Assembly (NCBI GenBank): GCA_963777285.1
Contig: CAVZPR010000001.1
Span: 186,001-250,000, forward strand
Length of the DNA: 64,000 nt
Direction: 5' to 3'
Source: JAFARE01 sp963777285
GTDB lineage: Bacteria; Chloroflexota; Dormibacteria; Aeolococcales; Aeolococcaceae
The position numbers and the translations under genes are program-made. The notes under the pieces were generated by a model that was not told where the DNA came from, searched no databases, and saw only the letters and a program-made list of their open reading frames with translations. Positions 48,123 to 56,603 of the stretch are shown in pieces. Each line of letters starts with the position of its first letter. Position 1 is the first letter of the stretch.

Positions 48123-49543
48123 ATGGCGCTGACGGTCAACATGCCACAGCTCGGCGAGAGCGTGACCGAGGGCACGATCGCGAGATGGCTGAAGCAGCCC
48201 GGCGACGCGATCGCCAAGTACGAGTCGATCGCGGAGGTGATCACCGACAAGGTCAACGCAGAGATTCCCGCGCCGGCCGACGGAACCATGGGCGAGTTGA
48301 TCGCTCCGGAGGGCGCCGTCGTGGCCGTGGGGCAGCCCATCTGCAGCATCGACACGGGTGACGGCGCTGCAGGCGGCCCGTCACCGGATGTCGTCGAAGC
48401 GCCGGCCGCGGCACCCGCACCGGCCGCAACCGCCGCCGCCCAGGAGGGTGCGACCGAACAGCCGGCGCCACAACCCGAATCCGCAGCCGCAGCCACAACC
48501 CGCGCCCCAGCGGCAGGAGCCTCAGCCGGTGGCTTCCGCCCAGCCGGTCGCCGGGATCGCTGCGCCTTCGCCTGAGGGCAACGGCGCGGCGACGTACCAC
48601 CTGACCCCCGCGGTGCGCATGCTGGTGCGCGAGCACGGCGTGGACCTGGGAGAGGTGCAGGGCAGCGGCATCGGCGGGCGCATCACCAAGAAGGACGTGC
48701 TCGAATACGTGCAGCGTCGCGACGCGGGCGGCGTCCGGGCGCCGGCTGGGCGTGCCGCCCGCGCAGGCGCCCGCAGCCGGCGCTGTGCCGCAGCCGGCCG
48801 CCGCTGCACAGCCGTCCCCGCCCGCAGGCACGGTGCCGGCGGAAGCCGAAACGGTCGTTGCACTCACGAACGCGCGCAAAGCGATTGCCGAGCACATGGT
48901 GCGCAGCAAGTTCACCGCACCACATGCGTATCTCATGGTCGAGGTCGACATGTCGGCGGTGTCGCGCCTGCGCAGCGGGTCGCGTGCCGCGTTCGAGCAG
49001 CGCTACGGGGTGAAGCTCACGTACCTGCCGTTCGTCGCGCGGGCGGTGTGCGAGGCACTGCGGCGTCATCCGACCCTCAATGCGTCGTGGAACGACGAGG
49101 GCCTGATCCTGAAGCGCGACATCAACCTGGGCATCGCCGTGGCGCTGGAAGACAACCTGGTCGTGCCCGTCGTGCGCAACGCCGACCGGCTGAGCATCGC
49201 CGGGCTCGCCACGACGATGGCCGATCTCGGCGAACGCGCACGCGCCAACCGGTTGAAGCTCGACGAGATCCAGGGCGGCACCTTCACGCTCAACAACACG
49301 GGCGCTCTCGGCGCCGTGATGACGCAGGCGATCATCAATCAGCCGCAGGCGGCGATCATGACCATGGACATGGTGGTGAAGCGGCCGGTTGTGGTCGAGA
49401 ATGACGCGATCGCGATCCGGCCCATGATGAACCTGGGCATGTCGTTCGACCACCGCATCAACGACGGTCTGCAGGCGACCCGGTTCGTGCGTACCGTGAA
49501 GGACCTGCTGGAGGCGTTCGACGAAGGCGCCGCGCTGCTCTGA
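48123..49543 (+). CDS. 2-oxo acid dehydrogenase E2 (dihydrolipoyl acyltransferase), two frameshifts
   Basis: Core of the complex; carries the lipoyl arm and transfers the acyl group to CoA. ATG 48123 follows a GGAGGTG site. Part one: lipoyl domain with the lipoyl Lys in ITDKVNAEIPAP (about residue 43). Part two, one frame over: peripheral-subunit-binding domain YHLTPAVRMLVREHGVDLGEVQGSGIGGRITKKDVLEYV. Part three, another frame: catalytic domain with ARKAIAEHMVRSKFTAPHAY and the active-site SFDHRINDGLQATRF. The breaks fall in the Pro/Ala-rich linkers (about 48440-48560 and 48715-48755), each needing one base skipped, so the gene is probably whole in the organism. Confidence 0.88.
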
Positions 49544-49586
49544 GCCTCCTGCATGGCCGGGCCGCCTGAGACTATGATCGAGGCGA

Positions 49587-49802
49587 ATGGCTGATTCCAC
49601 GTACGACGTCTGGGGCTATCGGACGCCGCCCTCGTGGGCGCTGCGCGCTCTGGAGAAGGGCATCATCGACGTCAACCGCTTCGAGGCGCTGCTCCGCGTC
49701 GCCTCCGAGGAATCCGACCGCACCCGGCGCGCCCGCGCCCGTCACCTGGCCTGCTCGTGCCGCCGCCGCACCCGCCGCGCCTGCACGTCCTGGCGCGCCT
49801 AG
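49587..49802 (+). CDS. Small uncharacterised protein
   Basis: A 71-residue frame (MADSTYDVWGYRTPPSWALRALEKGIIDVNRFEALLRVASEESD, then an Arg/Cys-rich tail). TATGAT ends eight bases before the ATG, matching the leaderless layout at other genes here, and the first 45 residues look like folded protein. No family recognised; it runs toward the convergent P5C dehydrogenase gene. Confidence 0.5.
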   Translation: MADSTYDVWGYRTPPSWALRALEKGIIDVNRFEALLRVASEESDRTRRARARHLACSCRRRTRRACTSWRA

Positions 49803-49844
49803 ACCAGCTCGGACAGGGAGCCCGCGGGTCCTGCCGCCTTCCCC

Positions 49845-51473
49845 TCAATCCGCATCCTGGTGTGGGTAGCGCCAGTCCGTCGCTGGCACGAACGTTTCCT
49901 TTATCGCGCGCGCTGACACCCAGCGTGTCAGGTTGAGCGCGGAGCCGGCCTTGTCGTTGGTGCCCGAGAGGCGCGCGCCGCCGAACGGCTGCTGGCCCAC
50001 CACCGCGCCGGTCGGCTTGTCGTTCACATAGAAGTTCCCGGCGGCGTGACGCAGCCGCGCTGACGCTTCCTCGACGGCGGTGCGGTCGTCGGCGAACACG
50101 GCGCCCGTGAGCGCGTACGGCGACGTGGTGTCCACCAGGTCGAGCACCGAATCCCACTGCGAGTCCTCGTACGGATACACCGTGAGGATGGGCCCGAACA
50201 GCTCGCGCTGCATGAGGTCGTGGCGCGGATCGTCGGTCGCGTAGATCGTGGGGTGCACGAACCAGCCCGTGGTGTCGTCGCACTCGCCGCCGGCCACGAG
50301 CGTGAGGTGTGGATCGCTCCGCGCCGCGGCCATCACGGCCTCGTGCTTGCGGTAGCTGGTCTCGTCGATGACGGCGCCCATGAACATGCTGAAGTCCGCG
50401 GGGTCGCCGACCGGTATCGTCTCGGTGGCCGCCGCCAGCTGCTCCCGCAGGCGCTCCCACACAGAGCGAGCGACGTACGCGCGCGATGCGGCCGAGCACT
50501 TCTGCCCCTGGTACTCGAAGGCGCCGCGGAGCAGGCCGACCAGCAGCTCGTCAGGCGACGCGGAGGGGTGCGCCAGCACGAAGTCCTTGCCGCCGGTCTC
50601 GCCGACGAGCCGCGGGTAGGTCTTGTAATTGTCGAGATTGGCCGATACCGTCCGCCACAGCGTCTGGAAGGTGTCGGTGGAGCCGGTGAAGTGGATGCCC
50701 GCCAGGCTGCGGTGGTGCAGCGCGGCTTCGGACACCGCCGCGCCCGGACCGGCTACCAGGTTGACGACGCCCGGCGGCAGCCCAGCTGCTTCGAGCAGCT
50801 CCATGATCACGTGCGCGGCGAGGAGCTGCGTCGATGCGGGCTTCCACACCACGACGTTGCCCAGCAGGGCCGGAGCCGTGGGCAGGTTCCCTGCGATCGA
50901 CGTGAAGTTGAACGGCGTGATCGCGAGGACGAAGCCCTCCAGCGGCCGGTACTCCATGCGGTTGAGGGTGCCCGGGGCCGAAACCGGCTGCTCCTCCTGC
51001 AGACGTTCGGCAAAGTGCACGTTCCAGCGCCAGAAGTCGATCAGCTCGCACGCGGCGTCGATCTCCGCCTGGTGCACCGTCTTGCTCTGGCCCAGCATGG
51101 TGGCGGCGTTGAGACGGTCGCGCCAGGGTCCGCTGAGCAGATCGGCGGCGCGCAGGAAGATCGTGGCCCGCGCCTCGAACGGCAGCGTCGACCACGAGCG
51201 CCACGCAGCGAGCGCTGCGTCGACGGCGCGCCCGACGTCGGCCGCGCTCGCCTGCCGGGCAGCGCCGAGCACCCGCTCGTGGCGGTGCGGCGCGCGCACC
51301 TGCATCTCGCCACCGGAACCGTCCACGGCCTCGCCGCCGATGTGCAGGCGCAGCGCGTGCGGAGCTGACGCCTCCATGGTGGTGACCGCGTCGCGGAGTC
51401 GCTTGCGCTCGGGCGAGCCGGGCGTGTAGAGATGGACGGTCTCGTTGCGCGGAGGGGTCGGCGAGATGCTCAT
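49845..51473 (-). CDS. pruA: 1-pyrroline-5-carboxylate dehydrogenase
   Basis: Oxidises glutamate semialdehyde/P5C to glutamate in proline breakdown. ATG at 51473 (after MSISPTPPRNETVHLYTPGSPERKRL) gives 542 residues; a longer upstream frame antisense to lipA is rejected. Motifs: LAITPFNFTSIAGNLPTAPALLGNVVVWKPAS, catalytic Glu in LVGETGGKDF, catalytic Cys in FEYQGQKCSAASRAY, and QPFGGARLSGTNDKAG. No proline dehydrogenase gene is adjacent. Confidence 0.93.
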   Translation of the reverse strand: MSISPTPPRNETVHLYTPGSPERKRLRDAVTTMEASAPHALRLHIGGEAVDGSGGEMQVRAPHRHERVLGAARQASAADVGRAVDAALAAWRSWSTLPFEARATIFLRAADLLSGPWRDRLNAATMLGQSKTVHQAEIDAACELIDFWRWNVHFAERLQEEQPVSAPGTLNRMEYRPLEGFVLAITPFNFTSIAGNLPTAPALLGNVVVWKPASTQLLAAHVIMELLEAAGLPPGVVNLVAGPGAAVSEAALHHRSLAGIHFTGSTDTFQTLWRTVSANLDNYKTYPRLVGETGGKDFVLAHPSASPDELLVGLLRGAFEYQGQKCSAASRAYVARSVWERLREQLAAATETIPVGDPADFSMFMGAVIDETSYRKHEAVMAAARSDPHLTLVAGGECDDTTGWFVHPTIYATDDPRHDLMQRELFGPILTVYPYEDSQWDSVLDLVDTTSPYALTGAVFADDRTAVEEASARLRHAAGNFYVNDKPTGAVVGQQPFGGARLSGTNDKAGSALNLTRWVSARAIKETFVPATDWRYPHQDAD

Positions 51474-51551
51474 ATGCTCGATTGTGGCGCAGGGTGAGCC
51501 GCGGCCGCGACCGGGCGCCGCGACGCCGCCGGTGTAGAGTGAGTCGCAGAG

Positions 51552-52514
51552 ATGGAGCCCATTCCGCTGCGGCCGCTCCCGGTGGCGCCGGCCGGCACGT
51601 CGCGGGCAGGCGACGTGCGGCCCATGCATCAACGCCTTCTGCCCGAGGGCGTCGATCGACGTCCTCCTTGGCTCACGGTGCGCCTCCCGTCCGGCGCGGG
51701 CTACAGCCACCTCAAGGGCATCATGCGCGGCCTCGAGCTCAACACCGTGTGCGAGGAGGCGCGCTGCCCCAACATTGCCGAGTGCTGGGGACACGGCACG
51801 GCGACGTTCATGATCCTCGGCGACGTGTGCACGCGCGCCTGCGCCTTCTGCGCCGTCACCAGCGGCAAACGCGGCGGTGACGTCGACTGGGACGAACCCC
51901 GGCGTGTCGCTGAGGCGGTGGCCCAGCTTGGCTTGCAGCATGCGGTGGTGACGTCGGTCGACCGCGACGACCTGGACGACGGCGGTGCCGCGCTCTTCGC
52001 CGCCACCATCCGCGCCATCCGCGAGCAGTCGCCAGGAACCACGATCGAGGTGCTCACCCCGGACTTCCGCGGCGACCACGACGCCCTGCGCACGGTGATG
52101 GACGCGCGGCCGGAGATCTTCAATCACAACGTGGAGACGATCGGCCGCCTCTACCGCCGGGTGCGGCCCAAGGCGGACCTGGCGCAGAGCCTGCGGCTGC
52201 TGCAGGCGGCGAAGCGCATGGAACCCCGCTCGCGCACCAAGAGCGGGCTCATGCTCGGGCTGGGCGAGGAGATGCACGAGGTCAAGGACCTGTTGCGCGC
52301 CATGCGCGCGCATGGAGTGGAGATCGTGACCATCGGGCAGTACCTGCGGCCCTCGCTGAAGCATCATCCGCTGATCCGCTTCTGGACGCCCGCCGAGTTC
52401 GCGGAGCTGAAGCAATTCGGGCTCTCCCTGGGCTTCGCGCACGTGGAGTCCGGTCCGCTGGTGCGCTCCAGCTACCACGCGCACGAGCAGGCCATCGCCG
52501 CCACGGCGGGCTGA
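51552..52514 (+). CDS. lipA: Lipoyl synthase
   Basis: Radical-SAM enzyme inserting two sulfurs into protein-bound octanoate. The 320-residue product has the auxiliary cluster cysteines CEEARCPNIAEC, the radical-SAM CTRACAFC motif, and GLMLGLGEE and RSSYHAHEQ near the C-terminus. TAGAGT (51535-51540) precedes the ATG by eleven bases. With lipB directly downstream it supplies the cofactor of the nearby E2. Confidence 0.95.
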   Translation: MEPIPLRPLPVAPAGTSRAGDVRPMHQRLLPEGVDRRPPWLTVRLPSGAGYSHLKGIMRGLELNTVCEEARCPNIAECWGHGTATFMILGDVCTRACAFCAVTSGKRGGDVDWDEPRRVAEAVAQLGLQHAVVTSVDRDDLDDGGAALFAATIRAIREQSPGTTIEVLTPDFRGDHDALRTVMDARPEIFNHNVETIGRLYRRVRPKADLAQSLRLLQAAKRMEPRSRTKSGLMLGLGEEMHEVKDLLRAMRAHGVEIVTIGQYLRPSLKHHPLIRFWTPAEFAELKQFGLSLGFAHVESGPLVRSSYHAHEQAIAATAG

Positions 52515-52519
52515 CCGCG

Positions 52520-53257
52520 ATGTCGCGGCGCGCGCTGCAGCACACCTGGCTGGGCACCGTGCCGTACCGTGATGCATGGGAGCTGCAGCAGCGCCTGGCG
52601 CGCGCCCGGCGCGACGGCGTGCTCACCGACGACGTGGTCCTGCTGCTGGAGCATCCGCCCGTGTACACCATGGGTCGCAACGGCGAGGTGCGTCATCTGG
52701 GAGGCGGCGTCGCCTCGCTGCGATCCGCCGGTGCCGAGTACATCGAGGTGGACCGCGGTGGCTCGGTCACCTTCCACGGTCCGGGACAGCTGGTGGCGTA
52801 CCCCATCGTCGACCTGGCGCGGCTGTTTCCCATCCCGGCTGCGCCGCATCACGGCGACGTCCTCCGCTATCTGCGCGCCCTGGAAGTGGCGCTGATCGAC
52901 ACGGCCGCAGGGCTCGGCGTGTCCGTGCAGCGGCGGCCTCCATACACGGGCGTTTGGGCCGGCGAGGACAAGCTCGCGGCCATCGGCGTGAAGCTGGCCC
53001 GGGGCGTGACCACGCACGGGGTGGCGATGAACGTGTGCAACGACCTGTCGTGGTTCGCCCGTGTCGTCCCCTGCGGCATCGAGGGAGCGGGCGTCGCCTC
53101 GCTCACGTCTCTCGGCGCCCGGCCTGTGACGCCACAGAGCGTCGCGCCGCTGCTGGCGTCAGCGCTCGCAGAGGCGTTCGATGAGCGCTGCGTTTCCGCG
53201 AGCGCCGCGCTGCACAGTCTCGTCGCGGCGTCGCGCGCCCCGATGGTCGCCGCCTGA
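52520..53257 (+). CDS. lipB: Lipoyl(octanoyl) transferase
   Basis: Transfers octanoyl from acyl-carrier protein to lipoyl domains. The 245-residue product has LEHPPVYTMGRNGE, RGGSVTFHGPGQLVAYPIVDL, the catalytic Lys in KLAAIGVKLARGVTTHGVAMNV and Cys in VPCGIEGAGVASL. It starts five bases after lipA. A tail of about 25 residues follows the usual end. Confidence 0.95.
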   Translation: MSRRALQHTWLGTVPYRDAWELQQRLARARRDGVLTDDVVLLLEHPPVYTMGRNGEVRHLGGGVASLRSAGAEYIEVDRGGSVTFHGPGQLVAYPIVDLARLFPIPAAPHHGDVLRYLRALEVALIDTAAGLGVSVQRRPPYTGVWAGEDKLAAIGVKLARGVTTHGVAMNVCNDLSWFARVVPCGIEGAGVASLTSLGARPVTPQSVAPLLASALAEAFDERCVSASAALHSLVAASRAPMVAA

Positions 53258-53259
53258 CG

Positions 53260-54093
53260 CTACGGCCGTCGCGCGGCCGCGAAGGTGAACGCGCGGTGGT
53301 AGGTGTACGCGCTCTCGCCAAGGCCGCGCATCGCCGCCTCCACGCGGCGCTCGAACCGCTCCCGGCCGGCGGAGCGCAGAAGTGAGAGAAGCGCGTGTGG
53401 GTACGGGCCCGCGAGCATCATCAGGTCGACCCAGGCGCGCGCGTCCGGGGTGTGGTTGCCCACCACCATCTGCGTGGTCGTCACTGCGTCGAACTCCGCC
53501 TGCTCCAGCATCTCCTGCAGCGCCCACGGCTCGCCGAACAGCGCGTGATGGTCGGGCAGTCTCGGGATGCGGAAGCCGCCCGCCATCTCCTCGAGGATGC
53601 GGAAGAACTCCTCTTCAGCCGGCGTGCACAGGCTGCGGCGCTGACACGACACGACGAGGCGGCCGCCGGGTCGCAGCACGCGGCGCGCCTCCGCCAACGC
53701 AACGCCGGGCGCGAGCACGTACGGCAGCACCTGACCCATGGTCACAACGTCGTAGCAGGCGTCCGGCGACACGACTCCTGCGGCGTCCATGAGCGCGAAC
53801 ACCGCGGTGCTTTCCGGGGGCGGGTCGAGCACGGCGACGCGGAGCATCGCCGGGGAGATGTCGATGCCCAGCGCGTAGCCGCCCTGGTCCGGGCTCACGC
53901 GCATGCGGTGCGTGACCAGCCCGGTGCCGCAGCCCACGTCGAGCACGCGCTCCGAGGCGCAGACCGCGGCGAGGTCGACCAGGCGCGCCGCGGCGCGGTC
54001 GTGGGCCCCGCCCGCGGCGCCGTCGTACCGGGGCGCGGCCCACTCGTAGAAGTCGAGCAGCTGCGTGACGAACGGATGTTGCAGCCGAGCCAT
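53260..54093 (-). CDS. Class I SAM-dependent methyltransferase
   Basis: A 277-residue protein with VLDVGCGTGLVTHRM (SAM motif I), LGIDISPAMLRVAV, YDVVTMGQVLPYV and ALAEARRVLRPGGRLVVSC, the UbiE/methyltransferase-11 pattern. Substrate unknown. It is convergent with lipB (two bases apart) and divergent from the bactofilin gene. Confidence 0.88.
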   Translation of the reverse strand: MARLQHPFVTQLLDFYEWAAPRYDGAAGGAHDRAAARLVDLAAVCASERVLDVGCGTGLVTHRMRVSPDQGGYALGIDISPAMLRVAVLDPPPESTAVFALMDAAGVVSPDACYDVVTMGQVLPYVLAPGVALAEARRVLRPGGRLVVSCQRRSLCTPAEEEFFRILEEMAGGFRIPRLPDHHALFGEPWALQEMLEQAEFDAVTTTQMVVGNHTPDARAWVDLMMLAGPYPHALLSLLRSAGRERFERRVEAAMRGLGESAYTYHRAFTFAAARRP

Positions 54094-54196
54094 GCGTGCA
54101 GTGTCGCCGCTGGCCTTCGCGCCGCGCCGCGCCGCGCCTCAACCGGGACGTGGCTACCATTACGGGTCCCAGCCGTCCACATCCAGGAGCAGTGCC

Positions 54197-54610
54197 ATGG
54201 ATCAGATCGTCGAGATGGAAGAGACCGCGGCGCCAACGCGCGGCCGCACGCGCCACAACGGCACATCCGGGGTGAACGTGGTCACGCTCGGGCCGCGCGA
54301 CAGCCTCTCCGGCAACCTCACCGTCGAGGGCGACATCCGCATCGAGGGGAGCGTCGAGGGTGAGGTCCGCGCCAGCGGCGACATCGACATCGAGCCCTCG
54401 GCGAACGCGCGTGCGCGCCTGGAGGCGCGCAACGTGGCCGTGCGGGGCAACGTCACCGGCCATATCGTGGCGTCCGGGCGGCTCAGCGTCGGCGGATCGG
54501 GCACCGTGACCGGCGACGTGCGCGCCGCGCGGCTGCGGGTCGACGACGGCGCCACCGTCAACGGCAACGTCACCATGGGCGCGGGGGAGACGCCGAGCGA
54601 AGCCGGCTGA
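54197..54610 (+). CDS. Bactofilin
   Basis: Bactofilins polymerise without nucleotide into cytoskeletal scaffolds. ATG 54197, after a CAGGAGCAG ribosome site, gives 137 residues: a charged lead, then VTLGPRDSLSGNLTVEGDIRIEGSVEGEVRASGDIDIEP and repeated Gly-hydrophobic turns of the beta-helix core (VAVRGNVTGHIVASGRLSVGGSGTVTGDVRAARLRVDDGATVNGNVTM). The core is of normal length. Its stop lies directly before the DtxR-type coding region. Confidence 0.88.
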   Translation: MDQIVEMEETAAPTRGRTRHNGTSGVNVVTLGPRDSLSGNLTVEGDIRIEGSVEGEVRASGDIDIEPSANARARLEARNVAVRGNVTGHIVASGRLSVGGSGTVTGDVRAARLRVDDGATVNGNVTMGAGETPSEAG

Positions 54611-54674
54611 GCCGCGCAGCCCGACCGCCGAGCGCTACCTCGAGGCGATCTACTACATCGAGCACGAGGGCGAG

Positions 54675-55265
54675 GTGGCCCGGCCGGGCCGGCTGGCGGA
54701 GTGGCTCGGGGTCAGCGCTCCGACGGTGAGCGTGAGTCTGCAGCGGTTGGCGCGGGACGGATGGGTGCGCGCCGCCAGCGACCGGTCGGTCGAGCTCACG
54801 GAGGCCGGGGCCGCGGCCGCGGCTGACATCGTGCGCCGCCACCGCATCGTGGAGCGCTGGCTGACCGACGGGTTGGGTCTCGACTGGGCGACCGCCGATC
54901 GCGAGGCGGCGGTGCTCGCCCCGGGCATGACGGCCACGGTGCTGGAGCGCCTCGACGCCCAGCTGGGTCACCCGGCCACGTGTCCGCACGGCAACCTGAT
55001 CCCGGGCCGGACCCCGCCCAAAGGGCGGCCGCTGGTGCGGCTGGTCGACGTCAGCGCCGGCTCGAGGGTGCGCGTGGCCCGGATTTCCGAGGTGGCGGAG
55101 CACGAGGCGCCGCAGTTGCTTGGCGCGCTGGGGGGCTGGGGCATCGTCCCAGGGACGGAGCTCGTGCTGGAGCGGGCCGATCGCGGGTGGCGCGTGCGGC
55201 TCGAATCCGGCGACGTAGAGCTCGACGAGAACATCGCGACGGCGGTCTGGGTCGAGCAGCCTTAG
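54675..55265 (+). CDS. DtxR/IdeR/MntR-family metal-dependent repressor; N-terminus unresolved
   Basis: HTH repressor that binds operators when loaded with Fe2+ or Mn2+. The first in-frame ATG/GTG/TTG is GTG 54675, but the family N-terminus is readable before it: PTAERYLEAIYYIEHEGE from about 54618. No standard start codon exists in that frame back to a stop at 54507. Then come RPGRLAEWLGVSAPTVSVSLQRLARDGWV (HTH), HRIVERWLTDGLGLDW, CPHGNLIPG (metal/dimer region) and a FeoA/SH3-like C-domain. The stop overlaps a DtxR-type operator, so it likely regulates the downstream iron permease and perhaps itself. Confidence 0.87.
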   Translation: MARPGRLAEWLGVSAPTVSVSLQRLARDGWVRAASDRSVELTEAGAAAAADIVRRHRIVERWLTDGLGLDWATADREAAVLAPGMTATVLERLDAQLGHPATCPHGNLIPGRTPPKGRPLVRLVDVSAGSRVRVARISEVAEHEAPQLLGALGGWGIVPGTELVLERADRGWRVRLESGDVELDENIATAVWVEQP

Positions 55266-55281
55266 CTTAGACTAAGCTAAG
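55261..55281 (+). promoter_or_regulatory. DtxR-type operator overlapping the iron permease start
   Basis: A perfect palindrome, ten bases each side of a central A; its inner 19 bases TTAGCTTAGACTAAGCTAA match the DtxR consensus (TTAGGTTAG-CTAACCTAA type) closely. It covers the dtxR-like stop codon and ends on the first base of the permease GTG. TAGACT (55268-55273) inside it would serve as -10 seven bases before that GTG, so a bound repressor would block polymerase. Confidence 0.9.
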
Positions 55282-56117
55282 TGCTGGGAAGCTTCCTGAT
55301 CTTCGCGCGGGAAGGGATCGAGGGCACGCTCATCTGCTCGATCCTGCTGACGCTGCTCGCGGGAGCGGGGCGGCGTGACCTCTTTCGCTGGGTCCTCGGC
55401 GGCGCCGCGGTGGCGGTCGTCTTGGCGGCGGCGGTGGGCGTGGCCCTCTGGGTCGTGGGTCGGGACGCGTTCGTGGGCTCGGAGGCGCAGGCCTGGTTCG
55501 AGACCGTCGTGTTCCTCGTCGCGGTGTGCGTGCTCACCTACATGACCTTCTGGATGCGCCGCCACAGCCGCACCATCGCCCGCGAGCTGCGCAGCCGCGC
55601 CCAGGGAGCGCTGAGCGGCGGCTCGGGCCTCGCCCTCGCCTTCATCGCCTTCGCCACCGTGGGCCGTGAGGCCGTGGAGACGGTGATCTTCCTGCTGGCG
55701 ATCGCCTACCAGAGCTCGCCGCTGCAGCTCGGCATCGGCGCGCTGCTGGGCCTTGCGTTCGCGACCGGCGTGAGCATGGGCATCTACAAGCTCGGGCGGC
55801 GCATCAACATCGGACGATTCTTCGCCGTGGCCGGCAGCCTGCTCATGGTGGTCGCCGCCGGTCTCCTGGCGGATGCGGTGCAGAACCTTCAAGCCCTCGC
55901 GGTGCTGCCCGGCGCGTCGATGACGCTCTGGAACATGAGCGGTGCGCTGCCGGACTCGAGCGGCATCGGCGACGTGCTGCACGGGCTGTTGGGCTACAGC
56001 TCTGCGCCGACAGCACTGCAGGCCGCGGTCTGGGTGCTCTTCCTGGCGGGCGGCCTGTGGCTCTTCCTTCGCCCGCGGAAAAGTCCCGGACGTCCGCTGG
56101 CCCCGGCTCCTTCCTGA
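55281..56117 (+). CDS. FTR1/EfeU-family iron permease
   Basis: High-affinity iron import through the inner membrane. The 278-residue protein has seven or so membrane helices and both R-E-x-x-E motifs, REGIE near residue 10 and REAVE near 129. EfeU partners (EfeO, EfeB) are not visible here. GTG 55281 sits at the end of the DtxR box; the transcript is probably leaderless and iron-repressed. Confidence 0.9.
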   Translation: MLGSFLIFAREGIEGTLICSILLTLLAGAGRRDLFRWVLGGAAVAVVLAAAVGVALWVVGRDAFVGSEAQAWFETVVFLVAVCVLTYMTFWMRRHSRTIARELRSRAQGALSGGSGLALAFIAFATVGREAVETVIFLLAIAYQSSPLQLGIGALLGLAFATGVSMGIYKLGRRINIGRFFAVAGSLLMVVAAGLLADAVQNLQALAVLPGASMTLWNMSGALPDSSGIGDVLHGLLGYSSAPTALQAAVWVLFLAGGLWLFLRPRKSPGRPLAPAPS

Positions 56118-56258
56118 TACGGCGCGCGGCGCGGCACGCAGCGTCTCCGCGCATTCTCAGCGACGTCTCGCCGTCCTCTCAGGACTGCTCGCGGCACTGG
56201 CTGGTTCCATTCGTGGCGGTGGGTTCGACCCACGGCCAGGCGAACAAGGAGAGTGCAC

Positions 56259-56603
56259 ATGCGAATCCTCACGACGCTCAGGACCGGCGCTCTGAGCGTG
56301 GCGTCGCTGCTGATGACGGTCGGCTGCGGAGCGGCCACCGCCGGTGGCGCCGTGGCGGCGGCTGTGACGAGCACGCCGCCGCAGGTGAGCGCTGCCGCGG
56401 CGACATCCGCGGCACCGCCGGGGGGTGGATCGGGTAGCGGCACCGCGACGGGGGGCGCACCGGAAAGTGGTGCGTCCAGTGGGGTGAGCGCTTCCATCCA
56501 ACGGCAGATTGCCGCCATCGACGCCCAGCTGAATGCAGTCGACGGTCAGATGAGCTCCGCAGCCGCGGGGCTCTCCACGCGCGAAGGAGATCCATCGCAA
56601 TGA
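56259..56603 (+). CDS. Putative small lipoprotein
   Basis: ATG 56259 follows AAGGAG by seven bases (an in-frame GTG at 56253 is less well placed). The 114-residue product has a signal peptide ending in a lipobox-like LMTVGC, an Ala/Gly/Ser-rich linker and a short amphipathic end (ASIQRQIAAIDAQLNAVDGQMSSA), possibly coiled coil. No family recognised. Its stop overlaps the next ATG (ATGA), so the two exported proteins are made together. Confidence 0.6.
   Translation: MRILTTLRTGALSVASLLMTVGCGAATAGGAVAAAVTSTPPQVSAAAATSAAPPGGGSGSGTATGGAPESGASSGVSASIQRQIAAIDAQLNAVDGQMSSAAAGLSTREGDPSQ

Noticed and set aside
685..49543. Genome-wide programmed +1 frameshifting as a new recoding system
   Set aside because: The five extra-base sites share no slippery motif, stop codon or internal Shine-Dalgarno, unlike the prfB site. 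Assembly insertion errors explain them more simply, though the idea stays testable by read inspection.
49845..52577. A 910-residue minus-strand protein across P5C dehydrogenase and lipA
   Set aside because: Only the part from 51473 matches P5C dehydrogenase; the upstream 370 residues are antisense to lipA and have no protein-like features.
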